Assembly: GCA_944474755.1 (NCBI GenBank)
Contig: OX104117.1
Coordinates: 40,999,222 to 41,063,221, forward strand
Direction of reading: 5' to 3'
From: Limnoperna fortunei
Lineage: Eukaryota > Mollusca > Bivalvia > Mytilida > Modiolidae
DNA length: 64,000 nt
Part shown: positions 13,401-25,400 of the stretch, one piece after another
Numbering within the stretch: position 1 is the stretch's first letter
Layout: every line of letters begins with the position of its first letter
Notes under the pieces: generated by a model
The model's database searches: none
Told to the model about the DNA's origin: nothing
Seen by the model: the letters and a program-made list of their open reading frames with translations, nothing else
Program-made: the position numbers and the translations under genes

Positions 13401-16400
13401 CACTGCTGAAAAAACATTAGTTTTGGCATTATACAAAATTAAAATTTTGCCTTTCTCTCCTTGGTCTGTCACATCTACTCAGGGTTCGACATTAATTTTT
13501 TTAATGACTTGTCCTTTCGGACAAGTGGTGTAAACAGTTGACCTGTCCGAAATTTACATTCACTTGTCCAAACTTTCTTTCAATATTACAAACTAATAGT
13601 ACATGTCACTTGCCTTTTATGATTCTCAATTAATTCATTGAATTAAATATGCTGTATTATTGAGTTTTTAAAAATATATTGTTGTATAAAGTAATCAGAT
13701 TGAAGAGAAAACTCAGAAGCTACATCTTTATAGTTACTGGTAGAAAAAATTAGGATGATTGTTGTAGAAATAAAGTACAAAGGTGTAAAAGTCGTACAGC
13801 TTACGCAAGGGCACCCATTATCTTTTAAAATTTATTTGAATAAAAGAAGTAGTTTAAATTATAGTGTGATAAAGTATCATTGACATGTTTTTTTTAACTT
13901 TCCAGTCTTCTGTTTACAAAATAAAATATATCACACATTTCCATGTTAATTTCAATGAAATGAATCAAATGTCACAAAACTGTACAATAAAATAAATGTT
14001 TCTTTGTCATGAGTAAGTACACAAGTTGATTGAATTATCAAATGAAGATGAACTAGAAGTAGAAAATGGCATAATTGTGTAATATTTATTATGTATTCAA
14101 TAGAAAAATGCACTATTACAAATACTTAAACAGATTTAAAATGATTGTTTTAAAGTGACTACCAAAATACTAATTTATTATGTTTGAATCTTTGCAGTAA
14201 TCATTATCGTATTTGCAATCACCGTAACCGACTTCGTATCCTATCCGAGACTTGTCGTATTTTCGTGTTTTCTTTTTTACTGGTTTCCTCAAGAGATATT
14301 ATACTACGCTTTATGTACACTGTAAAAGTCACACAGGAACCAGCTTACAAATGGCGCGTCAACATGAAAAACGTAACGGGGTGACAAAAATACAACGATA
14401 TCTGATCCAAATGGCTATAAAAACTAGAGGCTCCCAGGAGCCTGTATCGCTCACCTGAACCTGAAACCAAACAACCCTTTTTTATCCAGCTTTTCGTTGC
14501 TATAAGGAATTGCCCAACTATCAGTCGAAAACTCTCTCGACTCCCCCCTCCCCCCCCCCCCCTTTTTTCATTTTTTCTATTTTAAGCCAACGTAGCTATG
14601 TAGGTAGTCAGGTGTCATGATTTGCAAAATTTTGGTAGAGGACGTCCTAAAGATGATGTGTGCAATGTTTCAAAGCAGTCCTTTCATTGGTTAAAGAGGA
14701 GAAGATTTTTTAAAATCAAGTAAAATTGATTAAAAAAATGTTCAAGGAGAATAATTCCTAAACGATTCATCAGACAATCTTGACCCTTAGTCATTTTTGT
14801 AGCCCTCATAGAGCAGAACAATTAAGCAATGCTAACTTTTTCTCTAATTCTAATAATTTTTAAGATTTTGAGGCAAAAATGTCAAAAATAATCAATTTGG
14901 ACAATTAAAGGACAATAACTCCTATAAGGAGTCATCATACAACTTCAACCCAATGGAGTGTTTCGTAGAGCTTTTGATGCAGATGAAGGCATGTCTTTTC
15001 GGTTTTCCTGTATCTGTTACAATTTTTTAAATATAAGCCAAAAACTGTATTTTACCCCCCTCCCCTCCGTCCTATTTTTAGCCATGGTGGCCATGTTGGT
15101 TAATCTGCAGCCATGGTTGGTACAAACTTGGTTGAGGACATTTGACGGATGATGTGTACAAAGTTTCAAAGCAGTACTTTCAGTTGTTTCAGAGGAGAAG
15201 ATTTTAAAAAATCAATTAAAACCGATTAAAAAAAACAGTTCAAGGGGAATAACTCTTAAACGGTTAATCAGACAATCTTGACCCTTAAGTCATTTTTGTA
15301 GCCCGCATAGAGCAGAACAATTAAGCAATGCTAACTTTTTCTCTACTTCTAATAATTTTCAAGATTTTGAGACATAAATGGCAAAAATCATCAATTTTGA
15401 CAATTAAAGGGCAATAACTCCTACAAGGAGTCATCATGCAACTTTGACCCAATGGAGTGTGTTGTAGAGCTTTAGATGCTGAAGAAGGAAAGTCGTTCGG
15501 TTTTCCTGTATCTGTTATACTTTTTGAACTATAAGCAAAAAACTGTATTTTGACCCCCCTGTTCTATTTTTAGCCATGGCGGCCATGTTGGTTGGTCTGA
15601 GGTCATGATTTGGGCAAACTTGGTAGAGGACATTTTACTGATGATGTGTGCAAAGTTTCAAAGCAATCCCTTCAGTGGTTTTGGAGGAGAAGGTTTTTGA
15701 AGAAAAGTTAATGACGACGACAACGACGACGGACGACGACGGACGCCAAGTGATGGCAATAGCTCACATGACCCTTTGGGTCAGGTGAGCTAATAAAAGG
15801 TGATCTACGGCAACTTCAAAATCGCTTTTTAAGATGAAGAAGGCAATCAGGACTATGATTTTAAAATTACTAGCCTATAAGATTGTTTCAAGCTTTTTAC
15901 TTGTCCGATCGGACATGTACAAGATCGGTTTTACTTGTCGGAACCAGACTTTAACCTGTTCCGGGCGATCGGACAGCCATTATTGTCGAACCCTGCTACT
16001 AATACACGTTTCAAAATTGCTTTACATAAGTGCCATACATAGATTTTTTCAACTGGAAGTGCATGGCAGCCATTTTGGCATAGTATTTTGCAGTAATATT
16101 TATACACAAGCTTTTGGCCATTCCAATGACATATTATGATAATTATTCCACCTAAGTACAGACATTTCAGCAAATAATTTGACAAAATAAGTTTTGTGAT
16201 GTCATAAACACTTCATATTAACCATGACAAATTTCTAGTAGTTCTATGGTTACTAAAATCTCCATGTTTATGCCAAAATTTGACCTCGCTCTAATGTTAT
16301 CTAATGTCCTTAACCTTAAAGTACAACTTAACCTACCTAATGATAATAACTCATTAGTCAAGGTTAATGCATGTCTTACGTTTCCTTGCTGAAAAAGAAA

Positions 16401-19400
16401 ATAAATAGTAAGTTTTGTTACAAGTTCTCAGGAATAAAAATCACAAATATGACACACTCATACCACACCACTGGTTCATCAAAACGCCCCAAAAAGCTCA
16501 CTAAAACTACACCACTTAATGATAAAAAGATGAACAACATTAAAATATAACTAGATACCAGTCCTCTTATTACTTTCACATTTGAAAATTTGAAAATTGA
16601 TTTTTGTACATGTAAGTGATGAAATACTAAAACAACTAAAGTGTTTGCAGTTCTATGTCTAGTCATGTGATTATGATCAAAAACTTGTAAATTTATGCAT
16701 CTGCATTTTTTGTTTCTTACCAACATTGTAACATATGATAGGTAATCCAGAATTTCTGCCCGATCAGCTGTTTTGTTAGTTTCCCGATCTTCTTTCAATA
16801 ACGATTCCTCCAGCCACATGTGACAGTGGTAAACATCTTTTTGTGTGTAGGCATACTTGCCAACAATAAAGCAATCTCCCGCTACAAAGGTCACATTTGA
16901 AGTTTATCAGGATCACACATCGATCATGTTATCCCATGATGCCTTTGTATGACCAGACCATGCATTCTTGCATGCCTCACAACACTTAGCTTCACGTTTG
17001 TTATTTTGCATTCAGTTTGAAATGTGCAAATACATAATCCTGAATTCATTGTTAAACTTTGAATTTTCAATACATGGTCAATTTCATTCAGCACTGCACA
17101 TGAAACAGTCCAGAATATTATGTTATTTATTTTGCCTGTCCAATCATTTCGGCTTGAATGTCACTGATGAGTCTTGATTAGATGGTAAAATTCATAACCT
17201 TTGTATTTATTTTTATCTGGTAAGCAATGCATTGACCATACATTGAAATATACTAACTTATTATAAAGTGTTAGTAAAAACAAAAAGTGTTAACATTGGG
17301 AACTAAATGATATGCATCTTTAATTTTGGTGATTTGCCTTTGTGGCAGACAGCACATGTACTAAGATTACTCAACGTTTTATCATGAGATATTTTTACAC
17401 TGAAGTTAAATCCCTATAATTTAACTGTAGGTAACAATAGTAAATAAGTTATCATGAAGCACAGGGCAAATTTTAACCAAATTTAGGATGCACGAAAATA
17501 ATCGGGACTTCTATAACTACAATTAAAACTAAAAGAAACATCCAAACTTCAGAAATACATTACCTTATATGCAGAAAAAGACAAGTAATCAATAACTTCT
17601 GCCTTGCTCACAGTTTTGTTTTGCTCTTTTTCTAATTTGTGCATAGCTTCATTCATCCATGACATCGTGTGGTAGTAGTCTTCATCATTGTAAGCCACGC
17701 GCCCAACTTCGAAACAATCCATTGCTGAAAATCATGCCATGCTGTTATATATCATGCTTCACAACCAATAGATGCGAATTATGGTAATAATGCATATAGT
17801 ATTGGAACATCGTGCTATATTGACAATATAATTTCCTAGGTGGGGTCTGGTAAATAAAAGATTACAAATTTTCTCTTAATATCAAAATCGTTAATATTAA
17901 AGAAAAAAAATCATGGTCACCAAATTGACTTTTTGTAAATAAATGTTCACTGAATTTGCAAAATTGTTAATATTAAAGAATAAAAATCATGGTCACCAAA
18001 TTGACTTTTTGTAAATAAATGTTCACTGAATTTGCAAAAATAATGTCAGCACTACAGTTCTTTTAAAAAAAAAGAAACTGCTTTAGCATTTTGTAAGAGC
18101 CAGGAGTAACAAATACATTTTTCATTTAAATTTATCTCTGAACTCACACTGCCATGCATATTTACATATCTATAAATAGTTAATTTCTTATTCTTTTTGT
18201 CTTCACCTTCGGGGTCATAACCAAAACTAAAAGTATTAAATTGTATCCATCATTTACAAAAACTTTTTTAAAATTTTTTATTTTAACAAATTTGAATGAA
18301 AACCATTACAAAAAATGTCAGTGTTACATGTACAGCACTTACAAGTCCTATTTAGCATTTAAACAAATTTTCAATTCTCATAAAACACACACATAATTTT
18401 CTAAGAAACACAAGTGAGTGGTAAACATTGGTTGCTGTTGGCCTTCTTAAAAATTGTGTGGGAAACAACTGAGTCTGATCGATTGATGTTCAATGTCTAG
18501 CAAGCATATTTCAGCTATATTAAGGATGTGTTGTTAAAATCAATAGAAAAATGGCAATGCTAAACATACAATTTTACTGAACACACATGTACTAGTATAT
18601 ATATATATAACTTATCTTGAACCATTTTAAACTTCAATTAAGGAAGTAAAATACATGTACCTTCACATTCAATTTTTTTAAATTGAATGTGTAACAAATG
18701 TTTTTGTGTGGAATACTTTTTTTAGAGAGAGAGAAAGAAAAGGGAAGGGGGGAGTTGGATTACTTGGTGAGAACTCCACTACTTTCAGCAGGTAAACTAG
18801 CATCCCCGATTAAATCTTGAGTCTAGCACACCTTGCTAGACATTATGCTCAAATGACTCAAACAAATGACTACTGTATGTTTAAAAGTCAATGCTAACAT
18901 CACATTCTTAGAATTGACATAATTCATGAGGCGGTGATTTATCATTGATTTGCCACAGGCTGGCCATTTATGTCTTTATTTTATCCATCGCTATTCGCTT
19001 GAGATTAAATAATGTCATACAAATGGTAAAACAATGATAAACCAGCCATCAAAAACTATTTCTAAATTTAGCTAAAACTGTTTACAGTTTGATCAATTGA
19101 TTAATTGTGAGCTAAAAGCCCCTCAATTTTGTTAATGTTTAGCACTAAACAATAACTGCCACAAGTATTTATTACTTGGGAACTATGATTTTTAGTCACA
19201 TTGTGTGTAACAAAAGTTCAAAGCAGTGCAAAACATGCAAATGTTAAATATTAGCCACATCATTTGACAAAATATTTGTATTGCTAATCAACGATAAAAA
19301 GCTTTAACTTGTAGATTTATAATTTTATGTAACAGATGTTTCAACACATTTTTTCATATTTGCAAATTTAGTTGAAACTCGTTTCTAAATGAACTTATAC

Positions 19401-22400
19401 TTTAACATAATTATTCTTGAACAGAAAACATTTGTTTCATCAGATTTTGTCTATTCTCAAATTTAAAAAACAAAGGTCAAAAAAATATTTATATGAAAAA
19501 CCCCTTTACATTTTTCAATTTAATGATAACCAATGCAAGATGTCATAATACCATAAAAATGTAACAGTTGCAAGTATTAAAATATCAACAATATATCCAT
19601 GGAAATAATACGGCTTTAATTTTCTAATATTTACTTGTAGCTTACTTGTAATTACATCATAAGCAAATCAAGTGAAAGAAACATCAAATGCTTACAATTT
19701 GAATTATGTAATCTGACGACTTTGTGCTTTGGTAGTTATAATGCATATTGTGTTGTTTGTTGATATTTTTTATATAACTCCTCACCTAGTGCATTATTTG
19801 AGCACCAATATCTCTGTTTTACTTTTTGTAGTTTGATTTACGGGTATATCCGACAACCAAAGCGCATTCTTAGTGTACCTGATAATTCAGATGTCTTGAT
19901 ACCAGCGACGTCACCAGCAGCTAGTTTCTCTGTTTCCAGTTTATAGGTGTCTTGAAGTCTTAGTAATGCGGCAACTGCACCATTTAAGTCTTCATATGTT
20001 GGCAAATATTCCCTCAACTGGTCTATTTTACGTTTAAAGTCTGAAAAAATATTATTTTGACTTCTATAAATATGCATCAACCATTTCATTTAATTTTAAA
20101 AACCTTAATTTTAAGCCAATAACAACACAGATTGTAATTTAACGGACACTTCTGGTCCAAAACAAATGTAGGCGTTTTCAGAAATAGTATTGCAGTAAAT
20201 ATTCTCTTGGTCATTAGACATCTAAGTAATTTTTTAATGTCATAATTCATCAAATTTCTTGTCGATCAGCAACAAGAATTCATTATGCTAGTTCTGTTAT
20301 AAACAAATGGATTTCTCAGCACAGTCTTCAATATAATTCTAATTAAACTGTTTTAATTATACCAGAAATAGTTTTCAGACATGTACATGTAAACATCACA
20401 GTATTTTTTCTGATGAAATATGTGGTTTAATTTCATTTCTTGAGAATCTATAGAAGTACATGCAGATACATGTACATGTATACTTGAGTAGTACATGTAT
20501 ACATGCATATATATTTAGTTAGACTGTGTTGTGATGGAATTTGACAACACGTCTGTCATTATATTGCAATCTTATTTGTTAGACATATTGTTATTTTGTA
20601 TATCAAGACTAATTACACACAGTTAAATGTAATAAAATTGTGAATGTAGAATCTGAACATACTTGAGCAAACTTCGATGATATACATGTACAATGTACGG
20701 GAATATACCAATAATTTAAAACTAAATCACATCTTATACTTGCTCCCCTCTTTTTTGCTACGTCACTATTTACAATGCAGCAACATAGCAAAAAGGGGGG
20801 AGCAAGCGAAAGATTGAATTTTAATTAGATGGTTTACAACTGAATACTTTTTAAATGAACTATTTTTACTTTACCCTCATTGGGTTCCCATTTAAGGATG
20901 CTATCAATATTTTGATCCCAATCTATAGTAAACCTCTTTACAAACAGATAGGCATTGACAGGATTTCCAATATAGAAATCAGGGTTCTCTAACGCATTAG
21001 CACTGTGGGAGTCTAATTCTGCAGCCAACCTGAAAATAAATTCAATAGTCCAATAAATGGCTGACCCTGAAGTGAACATTGCTAAACATTAAAGTTAATA
21101 TTGGTTGTTGCTGTAATTCTGAAATGTTTTTATAAGAATTCAATAAAAACATGTTTACTAGTTTTTCATCCATGTGTTAACTGTCTTAACTTATAATCAG
21201 TATATTTGTAAATAGTGATGCCAAGTTTACAGATATTGGTAAAGTCCTGTGAAATAATACCATATTTAATTATGTGTATAATAAATTAAAAGTTGCTACA
21301 CATAACTCTTGTTAATGTATACGAAAAATACAGTTGCCACAATGTTGTAACAATTGTATGTACATGTAATTGAAAGATGCCACAATGTTGGAACTACTAG
21401 TATATTGTCATCACATACTAAAAATATCAACAAAGTTGCCACCAGCATAGTAATATATATGTATATGTATGTAACAAAATGTTCACACACACAGCTGTTT
21501 ACAAATGCTACTTGGATAAGATAAAAAGTGTACATGTTTTTTTAAAGTAACAAAATTTAAAGACTACCATACAAAGACAAGTATGAGTCTATATTTTTAT
21601 GATTACAACCTTAAATGTATCAAGTACAAACTTCCTTACAATTCATGATAAAAACACAAACATTTTATTTACTTGATTAAAGCTAAAAAAAAAATCTAAC
21701 ACAATCCACAAGGACATATAATTTAAATGAGAATACTTTATGCTCTATTAAATCAACAACCTTGTAACTCTGATAGCTCTTTTTGATATCTTTGCCAAGG
21801 TCTATTTTATAATTAAAAACATCAAATGAACAAGTTTTTGAATAACAAACATGTTCTTTGATATCAACAATGTAATGTTTCATGTACTAGAATTGGTACA
21901 TGTACATCTATTTCATTATGAATATCATAGTCATCCAGATTTTTAGAAAATTTCTGAAAATAATGATAAACGTTTACAAATACAAGTAATGTAAAAAAGT
22001 ATCATACTTTCATAGTACATATTTATCCCAGTCATTTAGTCTTTAGAAAAACTTCTTTAATTCTTTTTTCAATTGTAATAATTTTCACACCCTGAATATA
22101 GCTTAGATATTGCCCACTGGACGGAAAATAACAATCAATCAATCAAAGAAAACTAAATTCTATTACATTAAAAAAAAACTATACAAACAATAACAATGCA
22201 GAAAAAAGAATAATTTTAATTAAATACACATAATGAACAGTATTACAGATTATCTTTCTTACAAGTTAATTTCCGAGTCCGACAAAGATGCCAATCATGA
22301 TAAACCTAAATCAATATATACAAGCAAAATATCCTTAATTAAAAGCGCCTACCGATAACTAAATAAATATCAAATTCACATTATATTAGAATCTATTTTC

Positions 22401-25400
22401 CAGTAGTCTTTATTTCATTACAATTTTATGGAATTTACAATAAATGAATAGAAACCTCATTATCAATCTTGCAGCATAATGGATAAGGACTGCCAACATC
22501 TTGTTTATAAATGTCCCCTTACGTGTTGATAATTAAGGTAATCATATGACAAGTTGACAAATTATGTGCATAAATGATTGACATCACCTCTTGGCCACCT
22601 TGAACAGACATAAATGTACTTGTACAGTTGAAAAAACATGCATTTTTACACTTAAGGAAGCATTTTCTATTCTAATTCCTCTTTTGAACTCAAGTTATTG
22701 TAATTATTTTCTGCCTCTGTATAAAATTTATAATAAAAGACTGGCATTGACAAAACAGGAAGGTAACATGCTTAAAATTCAGCAGATATGCACTCAACAT
22801 ATCGTCTGCTCAACTCCTCGAGCAAATTAATTAATAGACCAGTTCAATAAAACTTTGGTCTAATACCTGATTGAAACATCATTTGTAACATTATAATGAA
22901 ACTAAATAGAGTTTGATTTTCAAAACAAGACAATATCGATACATTCTCTATTTAAAAGTAGAAAAATCAACTTTTCTATGGAAACTTGAATAATATAAAG
23001 TTTTAATTAAACTCGACCAAGTTTGTGGTGCAAAACCCATACTGTAGGTATATTCTCAATAAGAGATACAAAATTCATTTATGATACATGTAGATCTGTA
23101 CCATATACATTTAACCCCAATCAATTTCATCTTTTTTTTTTTTGGTTTCGACAATTGTCTACACATTTATAGGTATTCATACAAAGATATACATGTACAT
23201 TAAATAGGTGTCATTAACAAGCTTAAATTTAAAAAAAAAAATATTTATTTTTTTATTTATTACATGTACATTTCCAAATTATTTAAACAAGTCTGCATTT
23301 GGTTCACTTTTTACTTCCTTTTTTTAAATCATGATTGCACTTCAACTGAGAAATTTAGTTCAAGGAAATAGATTCAACAGAGCCTAAGCTTAGATGGTCT
23401 CCACTAATGGATGTTGATATTCCCTGTCAGTGTTATTCCCAATCATAAGCCACCAGGAGACATCGCCCAAATACCTTTTGTATTACTAGTATATTTGTTA
23501 GTTATTAAAAAGCCCTGTGTTGCTATTGTTTAATCAACCTTATTTTAGAAACTGATAGAGAAAAATCTTAAAGACTTTGCAAAACATTTGAAAACAATAG
23601 TCCTGAATACTAGTAAGTGTTAACAAGTTGCAATCAAATTAAGTAATAAGTACATGTACTAGATGGTGACTTCATGGATTTACTCGCACCACTGTTTTAT
23701 AGGATACATGTATATCTCATCTGAACAGCCAATAAAATGCAAGGAAACATGAAATATTACACTTTAATAGAATATTACTATTAATAAGTGCTGGTTCTAC
23801 ACTTTGTTTGAAAGCAGCCATTTATTTCCTGACATTTATCTTAAGCACAAACATTTCAATATTATTATTTTTTTAATGATATCTTGAAAAATATTAGTTT
23901 TAAAAAGCAAAAATATATTTAAAATGCAACATATACATGTATACATGAACATTTTTGCTTACTTGTCTACAGGACCTTGGTGAGGAAATGAGGAAATAAA
24001 AGTCCACCAAATGTTATATGGACAAATGGAAAAGAAAAGAATTCTCATTAATCTTGTACAAATCAATAGAAAATGTAATAATAAGGAAATCAAGCTGTAC
24101 TAGTAGGTAAAAAATTTTATACATGTACATAAAGGGCAAAGGTTTATCACTACTAAATATTTAGCTAATTATACAACATGTAATGCCAGTTCTTTTTATC
24201 AAAAAAAAGCTATAATGAAAATGTACTTTTAGTACTAGTAGATATTTAATGCTAACTGATGATGGCTTTATTATTGGCAACAACAAAAATATACAAATAT
24301 AAGTAACAAACCAGATTGAATGAGAATAAAACACTATGTTTGAAGGGGGCGATGGTGGTCAAGCAGATTTTAAGGTAATTCGTCTACTATTGATAATATG
24401 GTCTGTCAACAATCAAATTGCAGGTGGGCTTGAACACAACCTTAATTGACAAGGATTGTCAGTTTTCCTACTGAAGGTTGGGTTTTCTCTGAGAACTCCG
24501 GCTTCCTCCTCAATAAAAACTGGATGCCATGATATAGCTGAAACATTGCTGAAAGTGGCATTAAACAACATTCAAACAAACAATGTCCGAGTTGATAAAT
24601 TTACCCCTGGGGTAAAGCTTATCTTTTTCCATTTATTTCTGATTAGAAGTTTATGTGCTGTATACATGAACATGTACACATATTACAGGATTAACTGATG
24701 GTCAACACTAGCTTAAGGGTATGAAATCTAACCAGGGGCCAAATTTACAATTTCCTTTAATTTCTACATAAAACGTCAATTTCCTCAACAATTTCGCAAA
24801 CCTCAATGAATTAATAGAAATCTGGGGAAATTAAGGTTTTCTGAGAAAATAGGGGTTTAGATTTTTTGTTTTTGTTGACAAAATCATGTGGATTCAGCCG
24901 CATACTCTGTATAGGCAGCTACCCGTTCGTTTGTAGTGCAATGGATTCAATTATTCTACACGTCTATAATGTTGTATACACAAACTAACATCCTCATCTG
25001 AATATGCCCCCATCCCACCTGTGCTATTTCTTTGTCCAAAATAAAATGACATAATAAAGTTTGTCAAAGGTGAGAAAATTTATCTAATACTACTCAGGTG
25101 CAAATGTAGAACGGTTACCTTGCGTTTTTGTTTAGTTTTTGGTGTTAATCTGACAAATCGCAAAATAAACTTAGGATAATACCGGCAGTAAAATTTGGCC
25201 TATTGCAAATGTACAGGTCATATTTTGATGGCTTGATTAAAATATATTTATGTTCCAATGTATAAGCCAATTCCTACACATGTATTTTGTTCATTTTTGT
25301 TCAAGTATAAGAGTTGTAGTGTATGCCAAGTGTACATCAATATTAATACATGTACTTGTAAGAAAATGATGACATCTAACATGTGTTGTCATTTGTAAAA

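Noticed and set aside
16882..17563. Competing RNA secondary-structure elements controlling the exon 4a/4b choice
   Set aside because: I could not identify a clear docking/selector pair by eye in the 682-bp intron. The reading-frame constraint alone explains exclusivity; a covariation search across species would be needed.
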